Origin: Caldibacillus debilis DSM 16016
Lineage (GTDB): Bacteria; Bacillota; Bacilli; Bacillales; Caldibacillaceae
Length of the DNA stretch: 64,000 nt
Assembly: GCF_000383875.1 (NCBI RefSeq)
Contig: NZ_KB912917.1
Coordinates: forward strand, 1-64,000
Reading direction: 5' to 3'
Positions within the stretch are counted from its first letter, which is position 1. Each line of letters starts with the position of its first letter. Positions 1 through 6,061 of this stretch are shown piece by piece. A program made the translations under genes and the position numbers. The notes under the pieces were generated by a model. It was not told where the DNA came from. It made no database searches and saw nothing but the letters and a program-made list of their open reading frames with translations.

Positions 1-166
1 GCTGATAGTAGCCGTTTCTCATATTCGGTGTTCCAGCCTGTTCGATTTCGAGGAAATTTTTCATTTCTTCCCGCATAATCAGCTCTAATTTTTCTTTCAC
101 AAATTGACGAATAACACTTTCCAGTTGATTTGCCCAGTCGACATTCGGTATACTTCTTTTAGACAT
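1..166 (-). CDS. IS256-family transposase, N-terminal part (cut by window start)
   Basis: The reverse strand encodes about 55 residues beginning MSKRSIPNVDWANQLESVI and running off the window. This is the typical N-terminus of mutator-type (IS256 family) DDE transposases, including the MREEMKNFLEIEQAG stretch. The enzyme would cut and paste its own element by acting on the terminal inverted repeats; the catalytic DDE residues lie outside the window. The ATG at 164-166 is preceded by an AAAGGAG ribosome site. A long hairpin covers the leader of the gene (listed separately). Whether the full gene is intact cannot be seen. Family assignment is firm from sequence similarity; the exact IS name is not assigned. 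Confidence 0.9.
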   Translation of the reverse strand, partial: MSKRSIPNVDWANQLESVIRQFVKEKLELIMREEMKNFLEIEQAGTPNMRNGYYQ

Positions 167-167
167 A

Positions 168-229
168 GGTAGGGTACTCCTTTCTCTGGAATGTGTTATG
201 GCTAAATCAGAGAATACCCTACCTTTTTT
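168..229. promoter_or_regulatory. Hairpin guarding the transposase gene
   Basis: GGTAGGGTA (168-176) pairs with TACCCTACC (215-223), and TCTCTG (183-188) pairs with CAGAGA (208-213). On the forward strand the stem is followed by six T, giving an intrinsic terminator directed out of the element. In a reverse-strand transcript the transposase SD (AAAGGAG) sits in the bulge between the two helices. Transcripts entering from outside would therefore bury the SD. Such protection against read-through is known for other IS; its operation here is inferred. Confidence 0.7.
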
Positions 230-318
230 CTTTTGGTCTAGCAAAATGCTTTACACAAACTTTTATACATCATCTAAAATTTTTCGGGATTCTTTCCATT
301 TGAGATTCGGCAAGGGCG

Positions 319-372
319 GAAACAGGTTCTAGAAACAGGTTCTTGTTTTTTGACATTTTTCATTGATATAAT
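319..372 (+). promoter_or_regulatory. Tandem 12-mer direct repeat and promoter of the ECF sigma gene
   Basis: GAAACAGGTTCT occurs at 319-330 and again at 332-343, a perfect direct repeat with a 13-bp period. It abuts a SigA-like promoter: TTGTTT (343-348), 18-bp spacer, TATAAT (367-372). The repeats could be an activator site, and GAAAC also resembles the -35 core of ECF promoters, so autoregulation is possible. This is inference. Confidence 0.5.
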
Positions 373-408
373 AATTCCAATGATTCGAACGAAGGAGAAA
401 ACGCGATT

Positions 409-1131
409 GTGCCCCATCATTTTCAAAATGAATTTATGAAAACCGTCCAGCCCCACCTCCCGGATTTATCCCGATACTGCCGCATGACGGCAGGAACGCC
501 TTGGGACGGGGAAGATTTGCTGCAGGAAACGCTTATCAAAGCCTTCCAGTCTGCGGCTGTCTTTGTCAACCATCCGGAGCCGAAAGCCTATCTGTTCCGG
601 ATTGCCGCGAATGCCTGGATCGACCACTGCCGAAAAAATAAAGCCCCCTTGGATCCGTATCGGGAGGCCCTGCCCTTGGTTCAACCGCATGGGCTTGATT
701 TTGAAATCCGTGAAGCCATGGAAGAACTTTTCTGCCATTTGCCTCCCCGTCAGGCATCTGTTCTGCTTCTGACGGAAGTCTTCGGATTCAGCGCCCAGTC
801 AGCGGCGTCGATGCTGGAAATGACCGAAGGCGCTGTGAAGGCTGCCCTGCATCGCGCCCGGACAACATTGAAACGGGTAAAAAGGCGGGACGATGAGGTC
901 CGTTCGCGATTCAAAGCGAAAAGCGTCGCAGAACTGGCCGATATCTTTCTTGATGCCTTCCAACAACATGATCCCGCTGCCGTAAGCCGGGCATACCGCT
1001 CCCTTAAGCATCGCGGGATGGAAGCGAAGCGGATCATAGGCGAAGGAATGGTTTTTTTCCAGTTGCGAGACCCGGACGGCAATGTGTTTACCGTCGCCGC
1101 ACCGGCGAAAAAAATCAGGAACGGCTCATAA
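409..1131 (+). CDS. ECF-type RNA polymerase sigma factor with long C-terminal extension
   Basis: A 240-residue sigma-70 family protein. Region 2 is at about residues 15-70 (DLLQETLIKAF, then the AYLFRIAANAWIDHCRK segment). Region 4 with its helix-turn-helix is at about 105-150 (LPPRQASVLLLTEVFGFSAQSAA, then EGAVKAALHRAR). A further 85 residues follow, more than a minimal ECF sigma carries; they end in a strand plus DPDGNVFTV, which resembles the last strand of VOC domains. The start is GTG at 409, placed by GAAGGAG at 391-397. A VOC gene follows 75 bp downstream. No anti-sigma gene is adjacent, so the extension may regulate the protein, as in ECF groups with SnoaL-like tails (inference). Target genes are unknown. 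Confidence 0.8.
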   Translation: MPHHFQNEFMKTVQPHLPDLSRYCRMTAGTPWDGEDLLQETLIKAFQSAAVFVNHPEPKAYLFRIAANAWIDHCRKNKAPLDPYREALPLVQPHGLDFEIREAMEELFCHLPPRQASVLLLTEVFGFSAQSAASMLEMTEGAVKAALHRARTTLKRVKRRDDEVRSRFKAKSVAELADIFLDAFQQHDPAAVSRAYRSLKHRGMEAKRIIGEGMVFFQLRDPDGNVFTVAAPAKKIRNGS

Positions 1132-1206
1132 AAAATAACCGTATCTTTTCGTCCTTCTTCTGCGTTTATTATGTGAATCAAATCTTGCTTTAAAGGAGTT
1201 GGATTT

Positions 1207-1575
1207 ATGGCGCTTGTGAAGAGAATCGATACCGTATTTGTACCGGTAACCGATTTGGAGAGGTCGGAAAAGTGGTACCTGGATGTGTTCCCTTTTATAG
1301 TGACTTTCCGCAGTGCCGACGGGAACTATATAGGCTTCAGCTTTAAAGACCGCCATCCGTTGCAGACGGGACTTTGCATTTATAAAACCGATAAAATCGA
1401 AAGGTTAGGGCACGTCGCATTCAATTTTTTCACGGAAGACGTGGATGGGTATCACCGATTTCTTCTGGAACGAAAGGTTAAGGTAACCGAAATTCACGAG
1501 GAGGGCGGGACAAGATTCTTCGAGTTTTTCGATCCGGACGGAAATGAGCTGAGCGCCGTCACCTTTCCGGAGTAA
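1207..1575 (+). CDS. VOC family protein (glyoxalase/bleomycin-resistance fold)
   Basis: A 122-residue single VOC domain. It opens with the strand-loop IDTVFVPVTDLERSEKWYLDVF, has HVAFNFFTEDVDGYHRFL in the middle and closes with FFDPDGNELSAV, the usual pattern of paired beta-alpha-beta-beta-beta modules. Such proteins bind a metal and act on small molecules or sequester toxic compounds; the substrate cannot be told from sequence. AAGGAG lies 8 bp before the ATG. It follows the sigma factor gene in the same direction and may be co-transcribed with it. Codon use is like the neighbours. Confidence 0.85.
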   Translation: MALVKRIDTVFVPVTDLERSEKWYLDVFPFIVTFRSADGNYIGFSFKDRHPLQTGLCIYKTDKIERLGHVAFNFFTEDVDGYHRFLLERKVKVTEIHEEGGTRFFEFFDPDGNELSAVTFPE

Positions 1576-1751
1576 AAGGAGGAATGAGGGATCATGCAAC
1601 GGGGGCCAACCTTGCCTGTCGGCGGGTAAAAGAAAGGGAGAAAATGCAGCGACGCAACCCGCGAAAATTGCAACCGCCGAGATTGCCGCCGCCAGTCCGG
1701 GAGGCCGGCACCGGCTCGGGATGCCCCGGAAAAAACGAAGATAAAACGCAT

Positions 1752-1792
1752 AGAAGAAGGGGAACGGCTTCTCTCCCCCTTCTTCTTTTTTT
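1752..1792 (+). terminator. Intrinsic terminator after the VOC gene
   Basis: AGAAGAAGGGG pairs with CCCCTTCTTCT and is followed by a run of seven T. It sits about 175 bp after the VOC stop codon. The stretch 1576-1751 holds no credible gene. Confidence 0.75.
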
Positions 1793-1954
1793 GAATGGAA
1801 GCCGATTTTCCTGTCGCAGGCAAACGGCTTTTTTCAATTGCCGATAGCAGGATTTTGCCCTTCGAATGGTTTGCCCATTCATTAAAATCAGGCATCTGTA
1901 AAAAATTCCCTGGCGATTGATTTTCCCGCCGGCAGGTTATATTATAAATATATA

Positions 1955-1968
1955 CGAACATATGTTTG
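1955..1968 (+). promoter_or_regulatory. LexA (SOS) operator
   Basis: CGAACATATGTTTG fits the Bacillus LexA/DinR consensus CGAAC-N4-GTTCG with one mismatch at position 13. It lies 20 bp before the ATG of the yhjD-like gene and just after the AT-rich stretch TTATATTATAAATATAT, which probably contains the -10 element. Repression by LexA and induction by DNA damage are inferred. Confidence 0.75.
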
Positions 1969-1987
1969 GTATCGGGGAGGGAAGAGA

Positions 1988-2377
1988 ATGACGAGGATCC
2001 CGGCGGAAGACCGCGATTTGATGGAGAAAGCCATCTATTATCCGATGGTGCTCAAAGTGCTGGAAAGGGATTTGCGCGTCATCGAAAAAAGCCCGTTCAA
2101 ACTGCCCAATCCGTATATTTCCCTGGTGAGCGAGACGATGGCGGCCGTGCAAAAGCAGCTGCATGCGGTCAAGCGGGAGATGAAGAAAAACGGAATGAAG
2201 GTGCAGGAAACGAAGCGGGACGACACCTTTACGACCTTCCTGTTCATCTACAAAGGATACGAGGAATACCATAATTATTTCAATCCGCGGCTGCGGAACA
2301 AGGTGGAAGAGCTGTTGGCCCATTTTTTGTTCCGCCGCTTCACCGACAAAAACTCCGGGGAAAAAACGGCCGGTTAA
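1988..2377 (+). CDS. yhjD: YhjD-like conserved protein, probably SOS-controlled
   Basis: A 129-residue, soluble, helix-rich protein starting MTRIPAEDRDLMEKAIYYPM. It resembles B. subtilis YhjD in size, N-terminus and position near comK. No enzymatic motif is visible; the central part is rich in Lys/Glu helices and the C-terminal half has aromatic residues (YKGYEEYHNYFNPRLR). GGGAGG lies just upstream of the ATG and a LexA box lies at 1955-1968, so it is likely expressed after DNA damage. It converges on comK: the two stop codons share the tetranucleotide TTAA at 2374-2377 and there is no terminator between them. Function is unknown. Confidence 0.7.
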   Translation: MTRIPAEDRDLMEKAIYYPMVLKVLERDLRVIEKSPFKLPNPYISLVSETMAAVQKQLHAVKREMKKNGMKVQETKRDDTFTTFLFIYKGYEEYHNYFNPRLRNKVEELLAHFLFRRFTDKNSGEKTAG

Positions 2378-2928
2378 AACCGGTAAAACCTCTTTCGCTC
2401 CAGCGCCTCCAACTGCCAGTCATGGAACAGATGCTTCGAACGTCTTTCGCTCTCCAAAAGGCGCTGTTGCATTTTCGTCTGCAAGAGGGAAGTGCGCTGA
2501 TATTGGGATCGGAAGGAATTCGCGGAGATGGGCACGGAAAGGGTTTGCTTGTTGCTCAAGAGGACTTCCGTTTCCTTATTTCCTTTGCGGAAAAAGCCTT
2601 GGACATGTTCGAGGGAAAACCAGCAGCAATCGGGGCGGTTAGGCGAGGTGGTGGGGAAAAAGTAAATGGAAGAGACCGGGTCGATGACGATGGGGGATTT
2701 ATGGGTGATGCCGATCAACTCTTTCGTTCCTTCCCGCCGGCCTTCGAAACTGGAGGCATAAAACCGGCAGCTCTTCTTGATGATGTCAATCGGCTTCTCC
2801 GGCACCACGTATTCGTCATCGATCTCGAAAATTTTCGAATAGATCCTGCCGCCGTACGGTACCGGCACAATGGCCATCGTGTTGACCGTCAACTCAAAAT
2901 CCTCATGCAAAACTTCCTGATCGAACAT
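2374..2928 (-). CDS. comK: Competence transcription factor ComK
   Basis: A 184-residue ComK. Recognisable blocks are GGRIYSKIFEIDDEYVV, KSCRFYASSFEGRREGT, THKSPIVIDPVSSIYFFPT and the LPISANSFRSQYQRTSLLQTK-type core, all conserved with the B. subtilis protein. ComK activates the DNA-uptake (com) genes and itself by binding pairs of AT-boxes (AAAA-N5-TTTT). The start at 2928 is chosen over one 33 nt upstream because AGGGAGG lies at the correct distance. The gene is divergent from a yhzC-like gene; the shared region holds a promoter and ComK-type boxes. The C-terminal tail, which in B. subtilis is recognised by MecA, differs in sequence but is present. Confidence 0.93.
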   Translation of the reverse strand: MFDQEVLHEDFELTVNTMAIVPVPYGGRIYSKIFEIDDEYVVPEKPIDIIKKSCRFYASSFEGRREGTKELIGITHKSPIVIDPVSSIYFFPTTSPNRPDCCWFSLEHVQGFFRKGNKETEVLLSNKQTLSVPISANSFRSQYQRTSLLQTKMQQRLLESERRSKHLFHDWQLEALERKRFYRF

Positions 2929-2965
2929 CGAATCCTCCCTTTCCTGAAATTTGAAATTCAATATA

Positions 2966-2994
2966 ATATTAACATCTGTACCAACTTATGTCAC
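2966..2994 (-). promoter_or_regulatory. Predicted comK promoter
   Basis: On the reverse strand GTGACA (2994-2989), a 17-bp spacer and TAATAT (2971-2966) form a near-consensus SigA promoter about 38 bp before the comK start. Confidence 0.55.
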
Positions 2995-3023
2995 TATACT
3001 TTTTATTTTTCGAAGTTTGCAGG

Positions 3024-3036
3024 AAAATCGCATTTT
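3024..3036. promoter_or_regulatory. ComK AT-box
   Basis: AAAATCGCATTTT is an exact AAAA-N5-TTTT match, 30 bp upstream of the predicted comK -35 element. This is the position expected for autoactivation. A second exact match, AAAATTAAATTTT, lies at 3118-3130, close to the yhzC-like start. In AT-rich DNA a single match can be chance, so confidence is moderate. Confidence 0.55.
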
Positions 3037-3143
3037 CAAAAAATTCCTTCCCGGAACTGTTGATTTTTATCCTCCTTCTCATATAATTATTAATAAAAAA
3101 CGGAAGTGAAAAATGCAAAAATTAAATTTTACGCAAAGGGGGC

Positions 3144-3380
3144 ATGGCTATGCCGGCAAGGGAGGAGCTGAACGGGGCTTTGGCGCTGACCCGCCAGAAA
3201 GACAAGGAAAAAGGGGTCGAAGCGATCTACATCGACATTTTGATCAATGAGGCGCTGTTAAAGGAAAAAAAAGAAAAGCTGAAACAGAAGATCGACCAGG
3301 CCCTCGACCGAAATGACCGGGAAGCGTTTATGGAACTGTCCGCCCGACTCCGGGAAGTGGAAAAAGAATTGAACGCATAG
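3144..3380 (+). CDS. IDEAL-domain protein (YhzC-like)
   Basis: A 78-residue, highly charged helical protein. Residues about 30-75 (DILINEALLKEKKEKLKQKI, then DQALDRNDREAFMELSARL) form an IDEAL domain, a short two-helix module found in Bacillus proteins such as YpiB and YhzC. Its position beside comK matches B. subtilis yhzC. The AAGGGGG ribosome site precedes ATG 3144; a second in-frame ATG lies 6 nt later. Role unknown. The exact AT-box just upstream raises the possibility of ComK control. Confidence 0.75.
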   Translation: MAMPAREELNGALALTRQKDKEKGVEAIYIDILINEALLKEKKEKLKQKIDQALDRNDREAFMELSARLREVEKELNA

Positions 3381-3382
3381 GA

Positions 3383-3409
3383 AACTGCTGATCGGGCAGT
3401 TATTTTTTG
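3383..3409 (+). terminator. Terminator of the yhzC-like gene
   Basis: AACTGC (3383-3388) pairs with GCAGTT (3396-3401) and is followed by ATTTTTT, directly after the stop codon. Confidence 0.75.
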
Positions 3410-3414
3410 TGCCC

Positions 3415-3461
3415 AAAAAAGCGCCTGACCGAAGCCTCGCCCCTTCGGATCCTGGCAGGCG
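3415..3461 (-). terminator. Terminator of azlCD
   Basis: On the reverse strand CGCCTG pairs with CAGGCG around an inner GAAGGGGC/GCCTCG-rich stem, followed by GC and six T. It lies 60 bp after the azlD stop. Confidence 0.65.
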
Positions 3462-3520
3462 ATTCCAAAAAGCGCCATCGCCCCGTCCCTCCCGGGACGG
3501 ACCAGCCGCGGGAGAAACGG

Positions 3521-3829
3521 TCAAATGAGCGCGGACACGGCGGACAAAAGAATGATGGAACCGATCACCACGACGATCACATTGGCCCCGGAAAAAGCGA
3601 GGGCAAATGCGCCAAGCGCCCCGATGATCCCGAGCAAAACGTTCTCCCCGTCGATGAAGAAGATCCCCGGAAAGATCAAGGCACCTAAAATGGCGTAAGG
3701 CACATTTTTCAACACTTCCTGCAAAAACGGCGGGAATTTGATTCCTTGCAAAACGGTGAGCGGGATGGCGCGGGGAAGGAACGTCACCAGCCCCATTCCG
3801 ATGATCAAAAGGACATATCCGCTATCCAT
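3521..3829 (-). CDS. azlD: AzlD-family branched-chain amino acid export subunit
   Basis: A 102-residue membrane protein with about four hydrophobic segments. It includes the family hallmark FLPRAIPLTVL near the N-terminus and NVPYAILGALIFPGIFF in the centre. AzlD pairs with AzlC to make a two-component exporter for leucine, isoleucine, valine and analogues. Its ATG overlaps the end of azlC by 8 nt (ATGGATAG), which indicates translational coupling. A terminator follows. Confidence 0.88.
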   Translation of the reverse strand: MDSGYVLLIIGMGLVTFLPRAIPLTVLQGIKFPPFLQEVLKNVPYAILGALIFPGIFFIDGENVLLGIIGALGAFALAFSGANVIVVVIGSIILLSAVSALI

Positions 3830-4544
3830 TCCGTACTTTCCCCCTTTTCCTTTTCAACCAAAAGACATATTCGACAAATACCGAAGCGGCCAAAGTGGCG
3901 ATCACGATCGACCATCCCGGGGAAACGATCCGGCAGAACTGAAAAAAGGAATTGAGGAAAGCCGCCGAGCCCGCCAGGAAGAGCACTTTTCCGCTCTTTT
4001 TCATCGAGGGAACGAGAAGGCCGATGAACATCGCATATAAGGCGATGGACATGCCGTCCTGAAAGACCCCGGGAATATTGGAGCCGATGATGAAGCCGAC
4101 GGCGGAAAAAAGGCACCAGCTGAAATAGGCGAGGACATTTAAACCGTACATATACAAAGTGGTCAATTTTTCATTTTTTACGGCGGCGACCGAAAAGGTT
4201 TCGTCGGTGACCCCGAAGGCGTAAATGGCCTTTTTCAGCGGATGGTCCTTTTCCACCTTTTCGTTCAAAGAAGCGCTCATCAAAAAATGGCGGATGTTGA
4301 CAATAAACGTGGTGAAGATGATTTCCAGACTGCCGATATGTTTTCCGATCATATCGAGGGCCATGTATTGGGAAGCGCCGGCGTACACAAACAGGCTCAT
4401 CAGCAGGCATTCGCCCAGGCTCAGTCCCGTCGATTTGGCGATGAAACCGTAAGTTAAGGCGATCGGTATGTATCCGATGGCGATCGGAACGGCATCTTGA
4501 ATGCCGTCGAGGAAACGGCCGGCAATCCTCGTTCCGGACATCAT
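3822..4544 (-). CDS. azlC: AzlC-family amino acid exporter, large subunit
   Basis: A 240-residue protein with 6-7 membrane segments and typical AzlC blocks: AVPIAIGYIPIALTYGFIA, the FVYAGASQYMALDMI segment, and NIRHFLMSASL. The start at 4544 (ATGATG) gives the normal family length. The frame stays open about 350 nt further upstream, but that part is not like AzlC and contains a hairpin. The SD (GGGGGGAAAAG) is not ideal. It forms an operon with azlD. No Lrp/AzlB-type regulator is adjacent. Confidence 0.88.
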   Translation of the reverse strand: MMSGTRIAGRFLDGIQDAVPIAIGYIPIALTYGFIAKSTGLSLGECLLMSLFVYAGASQYMALDMIGKHIGSLEIIFTTFIVNIRHFLMSASLNEKVEKDHPLKKAIYAFGVTDETFSVAAVKNEKLTTLYMYGLNVLAYFSWCLFSAVGFIIGSNIPGVFQDGMSIALYAMFIGLLVPSMKKSGKVLFLAGSAAFLNSFFQFCRIVSPGWSIVIATLAASVFVEYVFWLKRKRGKVRNG

Positions 4545-4693
4545 GCGCAAAGCTTTTCCCCCCAAACCGCGAAATTCCTTGGCGATCCCCGCGATTTTCG
4601 CGGGCCTCTCTTTTTTGCGCTCCTCAAAGAAAAAAGGGCAGGCCAGTCCTCCCTTTTTCCGAATCCGAAGCAAATATTTTCTGCGCATCTTCA

Positions 4694-4733
4694 GGAAAAA
4701 AGCGCAAGAAAGGGGGAGCGTCCTTCCCCCTTT
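4694..4733 (-). terminator. Possible terminator of the binding-protein gene
   Basis: Reverse-strand AAAGGGGG/CCCCCTTT stem, followed after seven bases by six T. It lies between the binding-protein gene and azlC. Confidence 0.45.
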
Positions 4734-4824
4734 TCGGATTCCGTGAAAATGAAACGATCGTCTTTTCCCTTCACAGAACATGCAGAAGCTGCTGTCCTCA
4801 CGCAAAAATTTCAGGCTTTGTGCG

Positions 4825-5838
4825 CTATTCGAGTATTTCCGCGATGTTTTTCCATTCCGGCTTGATTTCCACGCCCATTTCCTTCGCCGCCTTGGCATTG
4901 ATGGCCAATTTTAAATTTTGCGGATAACGGACGGGCAATTCGGAAGCCTTTTTGCCTTCTTTCAAAATCGAATAAGCCAGCTGGCCCGCTTCATAGCCGA
5001 TATCATAATAATCAAATCCGTATGCGGCAAATCCGCCCCGTTTGACCGAATCCAGCTCTCCGACAAAAAGCGGGATGTCGTGATCCTCCGCGGCGCCGAT
5101 CACCGCCTCCAGCCCGTTTACGACCGTATTGTCGGTAATAATGTAGAATACATCCGCTTCTCCGGCCAAGGCCTCCGCTGCCTGCTTAATTTCCGAGGAA
5201 TTGGAGACCACCTTTTCCACCAGCTTGAGATCGGTGTCCTTCATCGCCGCCTTTACGGCTTCAATTTGTTTGACCGAGTTTTGTTCCCCCGCATTGTAAA
5301 TCGTGCCGACCCGTTTCCCCGGGAAATTTTCGGCAATGAACTGGACCGTTTTCGGGATCGCCTCCGGATGGTAATCCGTCGTGCCCGTCGCATTTTTTCC
5401 GGGGTTCTCCAGCGACTCCACCAGTTCCGCGCCGACCGGATCCGTTACGGAAGTGAAAACGACGGGGATCCCGGCAGCTTGCGCTTCACTGACGGCAGCC
5501 TGGGCGCTCGGCGTGGCATTGGCAAAAATCAAATCCGCCTTTGCGTTTACCAGGTTCTGGGCGATGGTTTTGGCATTGTTGACGTCGGCGGAGGCGTTCT
5601 GTTCGTCGAACTCCACCTTCAATCCCTTATCGGCGAGGGCCTTCTTGAACCCCTCCGTCGCCGCGTTTAAAGACGGATGGTTGGCGAAAACGGAAATCCC
5701 GATTTTATACGTCTTTTCCTTGTTTTCCCCGCTTCCGGTTTCCGATTCGTCCTTGCCGCAGCCGGCGGCAAAAATGGCGAAGGCAGCCAATAAAAAAGAA
5801 ATAAGTGCGAAGGTCTTCCTGTTTACCATGCTCATCAC
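4825..5838 (-). CDS. ABC transporter substrate-binding lipoprotein (ABC_sub_bind / TrpX-like)
   Basis: A 337-residue protein. It has a signal sequence and lipobox (FAAGC at about residues 23-27), then a Lys/Glu linker and the family domain (TYKIGISVFANHPSLNAA, then GIPVVFTSVTDPVGAELV and GTTDYHPEAIPKTVQF). The family binds tryptophan or other aromatic or small ligands and delivers them to a permease/ATPase pair. Neither partner gene is adjacent here, which is unusual: the next genes are azlCD. The start is GTG at 5838, placed by GGAG 10 bp upstream; ATG at 5835 is also possible. The ligand is not determined. Confidence 0.82.
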   Translation of the reverse strand: MMSMVNRKTFALISFLLAAFAIFAAGCGKDESETGSGENKEKTYKIGISVFANHPSLNAATEGFKKALADKGLKVEFDEQNASADVNNAKTIAQNLVNAKADLIFANATPSAQAAVSEAQAAGIPVVFTSVTDPVGAELVESLENPGKNATGTTDYHPEAIPKTVQFIAENFPGKRVGTIYNAGEQNSVKQIEAVKAAMKDTDLKLVEKVVSNSSEIKQAAEALAGEADVFYIITDNTVVNGLEAVIGAAEDHDIPLFVGELDSVKRGGFAAYGFDYYDIGYEAGQLAYSILKEGKKASELPVRYPQNLKLAINAKAAKEMGVEIKPEWKNIAEILE

Positions 5839-5882
5839 TCGTCTAATTCTCCTCTCTCCTCATCTGAATAAAGTTAGAAAAA

Positions 5883-5910
5883 ATTATAAAGGATTATAAA
5901 AATATTTCAA
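5883..5910 (-). promoter_or_regulatory. Promoter of the binding-protein gene
   Basis: Reverse-strand TTGAAA (5910-5905), 16-bp spacer, TATAAT (5888-5883). Confidence 0.6.
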
Positions 5911-6061
5911 GTCAGTTTTGAAGATTTTTTCTTTATTTCCCAAAACGGCAGCCCTCGGCAAGCGGCGGGGCGGCAGACGGATCCGCATTCGGCAGAACAT
6001 GATGAAGAATCTTCAACGGTCCCGCCTTTATAAATCGCCTCCGCGGCCCCGCGGCGGAACA

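Larger units (their letters stand above)
1..272 (-). mobile_element. IS256-type insertion sequence, one end
   Basis: The transposase start lies about 100 bp inside a terminal sequence that, read on the reverse strand, begins near GATGTATAAAAGTTTGTGTA (about 252-271). This matches the usual position and character of an IS256-type terminal inverted repeat. The other end is outside the window, so the repeat cannot be compared with its partner and the target duplication cannot be confirmed. The element ends about 135 bp upstream of the sigma factor gene at 409. Confidence 0.7.
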
